From the NCBI GenBank assembly GCA_964611345.1, contig CAZSYU010000013.1, positions 1-64,000 of the forward strand: DNA of 64,000 bases. The letters are read 5' to 3'. Positions 43,995-53,400 of the stretch are shown piece by piece. A program made the translations under genes and the position numbers. The stretch's first letter is position 1, and every line of letters begins with the position of its first letter. The notes under the pieces were generated by a model. The model saw only the letters and a list, made by a program, of their open reading frames with translations, did not search any database and was not told the DNA's origin. This stretch comes from JALZVT01 sp964611345. GTDB taxonomy: Bacteria; Pseudomonadota; Gammaproteobacteria; Pseudomonadales; Azotimanducaceae.

Positions 43995-44335
43995 ATGATG
44001 TGAGCAGCAAAGACATTCGCAGCGAGCTGGAATCGCGCTTAGCCACTGAGTTTGACTTGCAGCACTTGGAAGTTATCAACGAAAGCGATCAGCACAACGT
44101 GCCAGAAAATTCCCAGACTCATTTTAAACTGGTACTGGTGAGTTCTGAGTTTGCTGGTATGGCGCGTATTAACCGGCATCGCCGCATCAATGCCCTGGTG
44201 CCCGATTTGCTGGCGGGCGAGGTCCATGCCTTGGCGTTGCACCCTTATTCGCCGACCGAATGGGCCGAGCGCTTTGGTGCCGCACCTATGTCACCACCGT
44301 GCCTTGGTGGCGATGGCACAACCCCCGGACGCTAG
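43991..44335 (+). CDS. BolA family protein
   Basis: About 114 residues with the BolA fold: VINESDQHNVPENSQTHFKLVLVSSEFAGMARINRHRRINALV. BolA proteins work with monothiol glutaredoxins in Fe-S trafficking or as regulators. Starts at GTG 43991 (overlapping the PP2C stop by 4 nt) or GTG 44000; the TTG at 43988 is less likely. Confidence 0.9.
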   Translation: MNDVSSKDIRSELESRLATEFDLQHLEVINESDQHNVPENSQTHFKLVLVSSEFAGMARINRHRRINALVPDLLAGEVHALALHPYSPTEWAERFGAAPMSPPCLGGDGTTPGR

Positions 44336-45304
44336 TTGAGAGTGCAAGAATCGCCCCAGACTGAAGACGAAGTGCTGGCTTTGTATCAATTTGTTGAGCC
44401 GCACATGAGTGCAGAACGGGTGGTGCAACTGCAGGAACTGCTGCAGTCGCGGTGCATCGAGGCGAGTGTGCTGGGCACCTTGTTGCTGGCGCCCGAAGGC
44501 ATTAACGGCACCGTGAGTGCCTCCCGGGCTGCGCTACAGGCTCTGGCGCAATGGATCGCAAGCCAGCCAGAGTTCAGCACCTTGCAGTACAAGTTTTCGC
44601 CCGCGCGTACCGGCAAAGATGCGTTTACCCGCATGAAGGTCAAGATAAAACCAGAGATCGTGAGCTTTGGCCCGGCTGTTTCGCCCGCGCGAGCCACAGG
44701 AAAACATGTGTCAGCCAGGCGCTGGAACGAGCTGCTGGCTGACCCTGACGTGCTGGTTATCGATACGCGTAACGATTACGAAGTGGAAGTGGGCACCTTT
44801 CCCGGCGCGATAGACCCCGGCACCAGCAACTTTCGTCAGTTCCCCGAGTTTGTTCAGGAGCAGCTGGACCCGCAGCAACAGCCCAAGATTGCGATGTTCT
44901 GTACGGGCGGCATTCGCTGTGAAAAAGCCTCGGCGTACATGCTCGAGCAGGGCTTCGAAGAGGTTTATCAGCTCGATGGCGGCATTCTTAAATATTTGGA
45001 GACCGTAGGTGCAGCAGACGAGAGCGAGCCGAACCTGTGGCAGGGCGAGTGTTTTGTCTTCGATCAGCGCGTGGCGCTTGATGCCTCTCTACAGCCCGGC
45101 GATTACGTGCAGTGCCATGCGTGTCGTCGACCGGTGCCTAAAACTGCTGTGGAACATCCAGCCTATGTGGTGGGGGTGAGTTGTCCACAGTGTATTGACG
45201 AGCGGGACGACTCCGGACGGGCACGATTCGCCGAGCGGCAGCGCCAGATTGAGCTGGCGAAGCAGCGCGGCAAAACGCACATTGGACCCAATTCACAGGG
45301 CTAG
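44336..45304 (+). CDS. trhO: tRNA uridine 5-oxyacetic acid pathway hydroxylase TrhO (rhodanese)
   Basis: 322 residues. N-terminal ferredoxin-like domain (LAPEGINGTV), rhodanese domain with FCTGGIRCEKASAYM (active Cys), and a C-terminal Cys-rich part (CHACRRP, CPQC). TrhO makes 5-hydroxyuridine at position 34 of tRNA. It starts at TTG 44336, directly after the BolA stop. The three genes PP2C-bolA-trhO form a tight unit, all with non-ATG starts. Confidence 0.93.
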   Translation: MRVQESPQTEDEVLALYQFVEPHMSAERVVQLQELLQSRCIEASVLGTLLLAPEGINGTVSASRAALQALAQWIASQPEFSTLQYKFSPARTGKDAFTRMKVKIKPEIVSFGPAVSPARATGKHVSARRWNELLADPDVLVIDTRNDYEVEVGTFPGAIDPGTSNFRQFPEFVQEQLDPQQQPKIAMFCTGGIRCEKASAYMLEQGFEEVYQLDGGILKYLETVGAADESEPNLWQGECFVFDQRVALDASLQPGDYVQCHACRRPVPKTAVEHPAYVVGVSCPQCIDERDDSGRARFAERQRQIELAKQRGKTHIGPNSQG

Positions 45305-45357
45305 CGGCGTGCCGCGACTCGATTCGGGTGTGACCGGAGTATGTGCCTGAGTCCATG

Positions 45358-46188
45358 TTAGTTGGTCAGTTCGGGGTAGGCATCTGCCAGGGTTGCAACC
45401 AGCGCCCGCCAGCCCGTTTCCAGCAAGATCGGTTGGGCAAGGGTGGTCGGGTGAATGCCATCGCCCTGAATCATGCCAGCCTCAAGGGCGACGCCGTCAA
45501 GAAAAAATGGCACCAAATGCGCCTCGGTTGCCTGGGCCACAGTGGCAAACGCGGCGGCAAATTCCCGGGTGTAGCGTGGGCCGTAGTTGGGCGGAATCTG
45601 CATGCCGAGCAGCACCACCCGAGCCCCACTCGCCTGCGCCATCTCAACCATTGCGCTGAGATTGGCGCTCATCTGGCTGACCGGGTAGCCGCGCAGGGCG
45701 TCGTTACCGCCAAGTTCGATGTACACCAAATCGGGCTGGTGGCGAGCCAGCGCTGCCGGCAGGCGCGCGCGTCCACCCTGGGTGGTCTCGCCGCTGACGC
45801 TTGCGTTGATGGCTCGAGCCTGGGGTAAGTGCCGGCTGAGCCGCTCTTGCAGTAGGGCAGCCCAACCATTTTCACGTTCAATTCCATACGCTGCGCTAAT
45901 ACTGTCGCCGAAGATCAAGACGGTCAGGCCGTCAGCAACGGCAGCAGGGTCGGGTGTTATGGGATTTGATGCGGTGGCACTTGAAGGCGCTGCAACGGTG
46001 GAGGTGGTCTGTGGTGCCCCAGCTGTGACTGGTGCGGCGGTGCCGCTACTCGCGGGGTTGGTGGAGTTGTCCTGGCAACCCGGCAGGCCCAAGAGGCTTA
46101 TACAAAGCAGGCCTGCACAGCAAAGACCCGGAAAATACCTCAGCGCAGGTAGGCTCTTGGGAGTTATCCTTGGTTCATAGAGTTTCAA
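45358..46188 (-). CDS. tesA: arylesterase/lysophospholipase TesA-like, lipoprotein
   Basis: 276 residues, SGNH hydrolase: FGDSISAAYGIE (Ser), GGNDALRGYP, and DGIHPTTLAQ (Asp, His). A lipobox GLPGC after LCISLLGL makes it a lipoprotein, followed by a Thr/Ser/Ala-rich linker. GGAG lies 8 nt before TTG 46188, so this TTG is the chosen start, 17 bp from the divergent ABC gene start. The tesA/ybbA/ybbP order is the same as in E. coli. Confidence 0.9.
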   Translation of the reverse strand: MKLYEPRITPKSLPALRYFPGLCCAGLLCISLLGLPGCQDNSTNPASSGTAAPVTAGAPQTTSTVAAPSSATASNPITPDPAAVADGLTVLIFGDSISAAYGIERENGWAALLQERLSRHLPQARAINASVSGETTQGGRARLPAALARHQPDLVYIELGGNDALRGYPVSQMSANLSAMVEMAQASGARVVLLGMQIPPNYGPRYTREFAAAFATVAQATEAHLVPFFLDGVALEAGMIQGDGIHPTTLAQPILLETGWRALVATLADAYPELTN

Positions 46189-46205
46189 ACAGCAGTTCTC
46201 CAACA

Positions 46206-46985
46206 ATGTCGTCTTCCCAGCCAGCAGCACCGCAACCACCAGGTTCGACCCCAACAGGTCCAACGGATAACAGTGTACCGCGCATTCCGGTCATGGTGAG
46301 CGCTCGTGATGTCGTAAAAACCGTGCAGACAGCAGCGGGCCCCTTGACCATATTGCAGAACGTCAACATCGCTATCATGGCGGGCGAGAGTTTGGCGGTG
46401 GTCGGGGCGTCAGGGTCGGGCAAAACCACGCTATTGGGCATTCTTGCGGGGCTTGATTTGCCAAGCGCAGGTGACGTTGCGCTCGCCGGTGAATCGCTCA
46501 CTCATCTCGACGAAGAGGCCCGGGCGCTGTTGCGCGGCCGGTTGGTTGGCTTTGTGTTTCAAAACTTTCAGTTGCTGGGCAGCCTTACCGCGGCTGAAAA
46601 CGTCATGTTACCGATAGAGTTGCGCGGCGATGGTGACGCGCATGCCCGTGCACAGGAACTCCTAGAACGGGTCGGGCTAGCCAGGCGCGGCCATCATTAT
46701 CCGCGTCAACTCTCTGGTGGTGAGCAGCAACGGGTGGCCATCGCACGGGCGTTTGCATGCCGACCACAGGTGCTGTTTGCCGACGAGCCTACGGGCAACC
46801 TCGACACCACCACTGGCGAGCGCATCACGCAACTCCTGTTTGAGCTAAACGCAGACTTTGGAACGACCCTGGTATTGGTTACCCATGATCCGCGCCTGGC
46901 CGAGCGCTGCACCCGTAGCATAACCATCGATGCCGGTCAGGTTGTCGCCGAAACGCAAAACCCGCCGGGCGCCAAGCAGCAATGA
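46206..46985 (+). CDS. ybbA: ABC transporter ATP-binding protein YbbA-like
   Basis: 259 residues. Walker A GASGSGKTT, signature LSGGEQQRVAIARA, Walker B LFADEPTGNLD, H-loop LVTHDPR. It pairs with the permease whose ATG overlaps its stop by 4 nt. ATG 46206 has no good SD; ATG 46293 is an alternative. MacB/LolD-like class, probably an envelope exporter or extraction system. Confidence 0.93.
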   Translation: MSSSQPAAPQPPGSTPTGPTDNSVPRIPVMVSARDVVKTVQTAAGPLTILQNVNIAIMAGESLAVVGASGSGKTTLLGILAGLDLPSAGDVALAGESLTHLDEEARALLRGRLVGFVFQNFQLLGSLTAAENVMLPIELRGDGDAHARAQELLERVGLARRGHHYPRQLSGGEQQRVAIARAFACRPQVLFADEPTGNLDTTTGERITQLLFELNADFGTTLVLVTHDPRLAERCTRSITIDAGQVVAETQNPPGAKQQ

Positions 46986-49501
46986 CAACAGCTACGGTAT
47001 CCAGAGAGCGTCCCTGGCCATTGGCGCTGCGCCTCGCGTGGCGCGACTGGCAGTCAGGTGAACTGCGCTTGTTACTGGGTGCTATTGTGGTTGCGGTGGC
47101 GTCAGTAACGGCAATCTCGCTGTTTGTTGATCGGTTGCAGAGCGCCCTTATTGAGCAGTCTGCAACTTTTCTTGCGGCCGATCGTGTGTTGAGTGGGTCA
47201 GCGCCTGTGCCAGAAGAAGTTCGCCAGGCCGCTCTTGGCCTGGGTTTGCAGACGGCAGAAACCGTTACCTTCGCAACCATGTTGTACACCGGAGAAGACA
47301 GGAACCTGCTGGCGTCAGTTAAGGCGGTTAGTCAGTCCTATCCGTTGCGCGGTGTATTACGGGTGAGCGCGGAACCGTTTGGTGCTGATGAAGTTACTGC
47401 CGAGTTACCAAAGCCCGGGGAAGTTTGGCTCGATCCCCGGTTGTTTCCGGCGCTTGCTCTCAAACTCAATGATACCGTCGAGATTGGCTTACAGCGGCTT
47501 CGGGTTAGCGGCATCCTCACGCGCGAACCGGATCGCGGTGGCAGCTTTACCGACCTTGCACCGCGAGCGCTCATGCGCATTGAAGATCTGGCTGCTACCA
47601 ACATTGTGCAGCCCGGCAGTCGCGTCAGTTTTCGCTACTTGCTACGGGGCGCAGAGGATGATCTGCAGACTGCCTATGAGGCACTTGCTGAGGGGCAACG
47701 GTCGCGCTTTCGCTGGCTTGGCGCGCGTGATTCCAGTCAGGCCATTGGCAACGCGCTCCAGCGGGCGGAGAGTTTCTTGTTGTTAGGTGGCCTGCTGGCT
47801 GTCCTGCTGGCCGGGGTTGCTGTTGCGCTCGCGGCGCATCGTTACGCCAGGCGCCACTTCGATCATGTAGGTGTACTCAAAACTCTGGGTGCGACACCAA
47901 GGGTGATACTGCGCAATTTCCTCGGTGTATTGCTATTAGTGGGGAGTCTTGGGGTATTGGTGGGTCTGCTTACAGGCAATCTGTTGCAGCAGGCAGTACT
48001 GCTTTATGTGAACGATCTGATACCGGGAGAGCTACCCGCGGCGGGTTTACGACCCTATCTGCTCGGTGCGATTACCGGGTTTATCTGTCTGTTGAGCTTT
48101 GCATTGCCGCCTTTGCTTGCGCTGCGGGACATCTCGCCGATGCGGGTCATTCGTCGGGACCTTGTCGAGGGCGATCTCGCGGGTACCTTAACTTATGGGG
48201 CTGCCCTTGGTGGCACTATTGTGCTGTTGTTGTGGTACAGCGGCAGTGCGGTACTCACGTTGTACACACTCGGCGCAATAGCGCTGGTATTGGTGGTGTT
48301 TGCCGCCGCTGCCTGGATTGCGCTGTCGGGTACGGGTGCGCTTGGTATGCAGGCCGGGTCGTTTTGGCGCCTTGCGCTGGCAGGAATCAAGCGTCGCGCG
48401 CGCGCCAGCATCGCGCAGATGCTTATTTTTGGTTTGGCGATTATGTTGCTGCTGATTCTGGTGTTGGTGCGCACATCGTTGTTGTCGGAATGGCGTGAAC
48501 AGTTACCGGATGACGTGCCGAATCACTTCGTAATGAACGTAACACCGACAGAGGTTGATGCGGTGCGCGCTAACCTCGAGACAATTAGTGATCGCGTTGG
48601 CGAACTGTTCCCCATGATTCGCGGTCGCATTGTTGGCGTTAACGGTATGACCACGGATGAGTGGAGTGCGCAGCTCGATGGCGTATTCGACAACGACATC
48701 GATAACGAACGCAACCTAACCTATGCTGCGGACAAACCGGGTGAGAATGTCATCACGGCAGGAGAATGGTGGCCAGCAGATTCTGCCGAAAAGCTGATTT
48801 CGCTTGAGGATGAGTATGCCCTTAGACACGGTCTGGGTATTGGAGACGAGTTAAAGATCGATGTAGCCGGCGCCATATTGAATGGACGAGTCAGTAATCT
48901 GCGGCGGGTAGATTGGGACAGCATGCGCCCGAACTTTTTTGTCATATTCTCCCCGGCCATGCTTGAAGGCGTGCCAACAACCTTCATGACCAGTTTTCAT
49001 TTACCACGCTCGGAGCAGCGCAGCCTCAATGGTTTTATGCGGCAGTTTCCCACCGTTAGCATTATTCCTATGGAAGACATCATTGAGCAGGTGCAGGACA
49101 TTGTTGATCGGGTCACCCAGGCCATTGAACTCGTCCTGGCACTGGTACTGGCGTCAGGCTGTCTGGTGCTGCTAGCCAGCATCCAGTCGAGTCGGGACGA
49201 ACGGTTGGCGGAACACGGCTTGTTGCGCGCATTGGGTGCCACACGGTCTTTGATCGCCGGTTCGCTCAGTGTTGAGTTTTTGACTCTGGGCGCGCTGTCC
49301 GGACTGTTGGCCGTTGCTGGGGCTGAGCTTTCGGTGGCTTTGTTGCAGGTGCAGGTATTCGAACTGTCACCTCGATTGCATGGCTGGTACTGGTTGGCAG
49401 CGCCAACCCTCGGGGCCTTGTTGGTCGCAACTGTTGGCCTTGCCGGTTCGCGCACACTAATAGCCAGCCCACCTATGCGTGTGCTGCGTGGTCTAGACTA
49501 A
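46982..49501 (+). CDS. ybbP: FtsX-like ABC permease YbbP-like
   Basis: 839 residues. N-terminal helix, a large periplasmic domain, then FtsX-like membrane blocks (residues about 255-420, 480-500 and 710-830), as in YbbP. It works with YbbA; the substrate is unknown, though co-location with TesA suggests lipids or lipoproteins. The 4-nt ATGA overlap shows coupling. Confidence 0.93.
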   Translation: MTTATVSRERPWPLALRLAWRDWQSGELRLLLGAIVVAVASVTAISLFVDRLQSALIEQSATFLAADRVLSGSAPVPEEVRQAALGLGLQTAETVTFATMLYTGEDRNLLASVKAVSQSYPLRGVLRVSAEPFGADEVTAELPKPGEVWLDPRLFPALALKLNDTVEIGLQRLRVSGILTREPDRGGSFTDLAPRALMRIEDLAATNIVQPGSRVSFRYLLRGAEDDLQTAYEALAEGQRSRFRWLGARDSSQAIGNALQRAESFLLLGGLLAVLLAGVAVALAAHRYARRHFDHVGVLKTLGATPRVILRNFLGVLLLVGSLGVLVGLLTGNLLQQAVLLYVNDLIPGELPAAGLRPYLLGAITGFICLLSFALPPLLALRDISPMRVIRRDLVEGDLAGTLTYGAALGGTIVLLLWYSGSAVLTLYTLGAIALVLVVFAAAAWIALSGTGALGMQAGSFWRLALAGIKRRARASIAQMLIFGLAIMLLLILVLVRTSLLSEWREQLPDDVPNHFVMNVTPTEVDAVRANLETISDRVGELFPMIRGRIVGVNGMTTDEWSAQLDGVFDNDIDNERNLTYAADKPGENVITAGEWWPADSAEKLISLEDEYALRHGLGIGDELKIDVAGAILNGRVSNLRRVDWDSMRPNFFVIFSPAMLEGVPTTFMTSFHLPRSEQRSLNGFMRQFPTVSIIPMEDIIEQVQDIVDRVTQAIELVLALVLASGCLVLLASIQSSRDERLAEHGLLRALGATRSLIAGSLSVEFLTLGALSGLLAVAGAELSVALLQVQVFELSPRLHGWYWLAAPTLGALLVATVGLAGSRTLIASPPMRVLRGLD

Positions 49502-49577
49502 CGAGTTTCTGCCCGGTTGCGAAGAACGGCGGTGCGCCGCAGAATTGATGCTTGCGCAGTTTTCGAAGGGGGCCTTT

Positions 49578-50429
49578 GTGACCCAACCCGTCCAGATTTC
49601 AGAGCCCACCCAAATTCCAGAGTCGGCCCTGCCGCTGAACAAACTGCAGCAACGTCTGCGGCGTCTTGTCGGTCGTGCCGTTGCCGATTATGGAATGATT
49701 GAAGAGGGCGACAAGGTCATGGTGTGTTTATCTGGTGGTAAGGACTCTTACGCCATGCTCGATATTCTGCTTAGTTTGCAGCGTCGAGCACCCGTTGATT
49801 TTTCTCTGGTGGCAGTCAATCTCGATCAGAAACAGCCAGGCTTTCCAGAGCACGTGCTGCCCACCTATCTCGATTCCCTTGGGATTGAGTACCATATTAT
49901 TGAGGAAGATACTTATTCGGTGGTTAAAGCGCTAACGCCAGAAGGCAAGGCTACCTGTCCTGTGTGTTCACGACTGCGCAGAGGCATACTTTACAGCGTG
50001 GCGAAGCGACTGGGTGCCGACAAAATTGCGCTCGGTCACCATGCTGATGACGCCGTCGAAACCCTGTTTCTGAATATGTTTTTTAATGGCACCCTTAAGT
50101 CGATGCCACCCAAGCTTTTGAGTGATGACGGTAGCAACATAGTGATACGCCCACTGTATTACTGCCGTGAGAGTTTGCTTGAAGCGTTCTCGCATGCGCG
50201 GCAGCATCCGATCATTCCGTGCAATCTGTGCGGATCGCAACCAAATCTGCAGCGCGTAAAAGTCAAAGCAATGTTAAAAGAGTGGGATGAGCTGCAGCCC
50301 GGCCGGGTTGAAAACATCGCCAGAGCACTCGCAAACGTTGCGCCTTCTCAGCTCGCTGACGCCAGTCTGTTCGATTTTTTAGGATTGGTCCAAAGGCATG
50401 AGTCGCTGCCACTCATGAGTATCGACTAG
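49578..50429 (+). CDS. ttcA: tRNA 2-thiocytidine synthetase TtcA
   Basis: 283 residues. PP-loop VCLSGGKDSYAML, CPVCSRLRRG and CNLC motifs that bind the Fe-S cluster, and GHHADDAVETLF. It thiolates C32 in tRNA. GTG 49578 is chosen because AAGGGGG stands 5 nt upstream; ATG 49548 lacks SD and is the alternative. Located between ybbP and the kinase gene, convergent with the latter. Confidence 0.93.
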   Translation: MTQPVQISEPTQIPESALPLNKLQQRLRRLVGRAVADYGMIEEGDKVMVCLSGGKDSYAMLDILLSLQRRAPVDFSLVAVNLDQKQPGFPEHVLPTYLDSLGIEYHIIEEDTYSVVKALTPEGKATCPVCSRLRRGILYSVAKRLGADKIALGHHADDAVETLFLNMFFNGTLKSMPPKLLSDDGSNIVIRPLYYCRESLLEAFSHARQHPIIPCNLCGSQPNLQRVKVKAMLKEWDELQPGRVENIARALANVAPSQLADASLFDFLGLVQRHESLPLMSID

Positions 50430-50452
50430 CGCAGCCCAGGCGTTCGCGAGTT

Positions 50453-53400
50453 TTACTCAGGCAGGGAGGTATCACCCTCACGAAATCTGACTTCGTTACT
50501 TGCGAGAGCTTCAGCGCCTTCCAGCACTTCGCTTAGCGCTACTTCGAAACTCTGGGCGAGTCCAAGCAGGTTCTCAGATGTTTCTGACTCCATCTTGCCG
50601 CCAGGTGCCCCCGGTAGCTCGTCACTTTTGTCGTCACGAACGAGTGCAAGTTCCAGGGTCTTAGCGGCTTCTTGCAGGTCCTTCGCGCCAAACGAACCCG
50701 CAACACCACGCAGGTTATGTGCCAGTCGCTCGGCGTCTTCCCATTCGCCGTTTTTCAGCATGGCGCGAATGCGCGGACCGGCGTCGCCATAGTAGGTGCC
50801 GAAGTCACCCATAAGCTTGAGCATGAGTTTTACGTTGTCATTGTGGTTTTTGATTGCCAAACCAACATCGATACCCGGTACACGCTTGAGCAGATCAAAA
50901 TTGTCCTCGTCAGATAAATGAGTATCTGTTGCGCGCCGCCTTGGGGCTTCTTCGGTTTCCAGCGCCAGACCCATGTGTTCACTGCACTCTGACACCAGAG
51001 TTTCGAAATCGATAGGTTTGGTGACGTAACCACTGCAGCCGGCGTCCAGGGCCTGGCTACGGCGCTCGCCGATGGCATCGGCAGAGACCGCGATAATTGG
51101 TACTTGCAAGCCCTGTTCCCGCAGCTCACGGGTAGCTTCCAGGCCATCCATCTCGGGCATGCGGATATCCATTAGAATAACGTCGTAGGTATTTGCGACT
51201 GCTCGAGCGACTGCCTGGCGACCGGTTTCTGCAATATCTACCTTTGCGCCTGCGCGTTGCAGGAAAGCGAGGGCCAACTGCTGGTTGATGGGATTGTCTT
51301 CAGCAAGCAGTACACGTCGATCGTGAAACAACTGACTGGATCGGTCGCGAGTTTTTACCCGACGGTTTACGACTTCCACTTCGCGCTGGGCGTGACCCAC
51401 CAGCGCGGTGAATTCGAAACGACTACCGGCGCCAACGCGCGAGCTCACGGTTATTTCGCCCTGCATCATTTCGACCAGACGGCGACAGATTGTTAGACCG
51501 AGACCTGTGCCTCCGTAATTACGGGTAGTAGACGACTCTGCTTGTTCGAATGACTCAAATAACCGTGCCTGTTGTTTGGCATCGATGCCAATACCAGTGT
51601 CTGAGACGGCAAATCGCAACACGAACTGTTGCGCTGCGTCGTTGCTCCCTGTGATGGCGCGATCGACTTCAACCTCAACAGCTATCTGACCTTCGGTAGT
51701 AAATTTAAGAGCGTTGCCAACGAGATTCACCAGCACTTGCTGTAAGCGCAGAGAATCGCCCAGTACCACCGAGTTCTCCGGGAAATCTGGATGCTGTTCT
51801 GTGTGATTATTAATAATCAGGTGCAGATTCTTTTTACGAAACTCGGTGCGAAACAGGCGCTCCAGCTCATCCAGAGTAGCGTCCAGTTCGAAGGGCGCCG
51901 ACTCAAGATCGAGCTTGCCTGCTTCAATTTTGGAGAAATCCAAAACGTCGTTCACGATGTTGAGCAACGATTCTGATGCTCGCCGAATTGAGCTTATGTA
52001 CTCGCGTTGTTGTCGATCGAGTTCGGTGTCGAGTGTAAGTTCAGAGAATCCAATTATTGCGTTCATTGGCGTGCGAATTTCATGGCTCATGTTTGCTAGA
52101 AATTCGCTTTTTGCCTGGGTCGCAGCTTCGGCGATTTGACGCTGCTTTTCCGCTTGTTCGCTCTCTATGCGTGCCGTTATATCGATGATGGAGCCATCGA
52201 TGTACTCTCCTACCTCGTTATCTTCTGTAATGCGTGCCGCGATAGACATCCAGAACTCATGGCCATCGCGAGTCAGAGCTTTGGCCTCAAATGCAGAGAC
52301 CTGTTTGTTTTCATCAAGTTTTGACAGGAAATCCTGCGCTTTTTCGCGTTCGAGAAAAACACGATCAAGCAGTTCGCGGTAGTCGAGCACAAGATCTTCC
52401 ACAGTATCAAAGCCAAGCAGACTCGCGAGTCTAGGATTGGCTCGAATGAGCGCTCCTTGGCCTGATATACGGAACAGCCCTTCGATTGCTGAGTCGTACA
52501 GGGCTCGATAGTCATCGCGTGCGCCTTGGAGATCGCCGTAGAGTCGTGCGTTTTCAATCGAGATCGCCGCTTGAGACGACAACAGATTTAGTACCTCAAC
52601 ACGTTGCTCTGTAAACACGTTCGATAGCCAGCGGTGCTCAACATAGAGCACACCGGTAAGTTCACCACGGTGCAAAATAGGTAAACACAGCACCGACAAT
52701 GGCTTGCCGCGCACAACGTAAGGGTCCTGCGTAAACACGTCTTCCTGGGTAGCATCTCCGAGGACCAAAACCTGTTTGGTGCGGCTGACAAACTGAATGA
52801 TTGAGAGTGGCACCTCGGTGGAGGCTTCCATTGGAATCGGCGGACTGATGCGTCTGGTTTCGCCACCATCCACTGCAGCAACAGCCTCAAGATACAGGCG
52901 CCCGTCTGTCGCTAGCAGCATAGCCGCTTTCTGGGCGCCCGCGTGCTCAAGAGTAAGGCGGAGTAATTTCTCCAGCACCTGGTCGAGCATGATTTCGCCA
53001 GACAGTGCCTGTGCTGCACGGAGTACCGTTGTGGTGTCGAGCAGGCGCTCGTTGAATTCCTGGCTATGATAGGTGTGTGAGTGGCTCTGAAAATCACGTA
53101 CGGTCAAGTCAGTCAGATCGGCTAGGCTGAACTTTCCTGGGCCTTCGCGTGTTTCATTGAGCAGACCGCGATACTCGTCTTCCAGTTGCTTGATCTTGGC
53201 AATGGCACCCCACCGCGTATAGGCCTGGTATGCGCTGCGGGCGAACAATTTGGTGAAATCACGGCGTTCGCGGGTATCGCAGCGACGCGTCGCTAATTCA
53301 TAGGCGATTGCTTCGTCGTTCACCAATCCTTGCTGTCGTGCCTGTGCGGCCGAGCGTTCGTAGTACTCCAGTGCTTCGTTGTGTTCGCCGCGATACCAGA

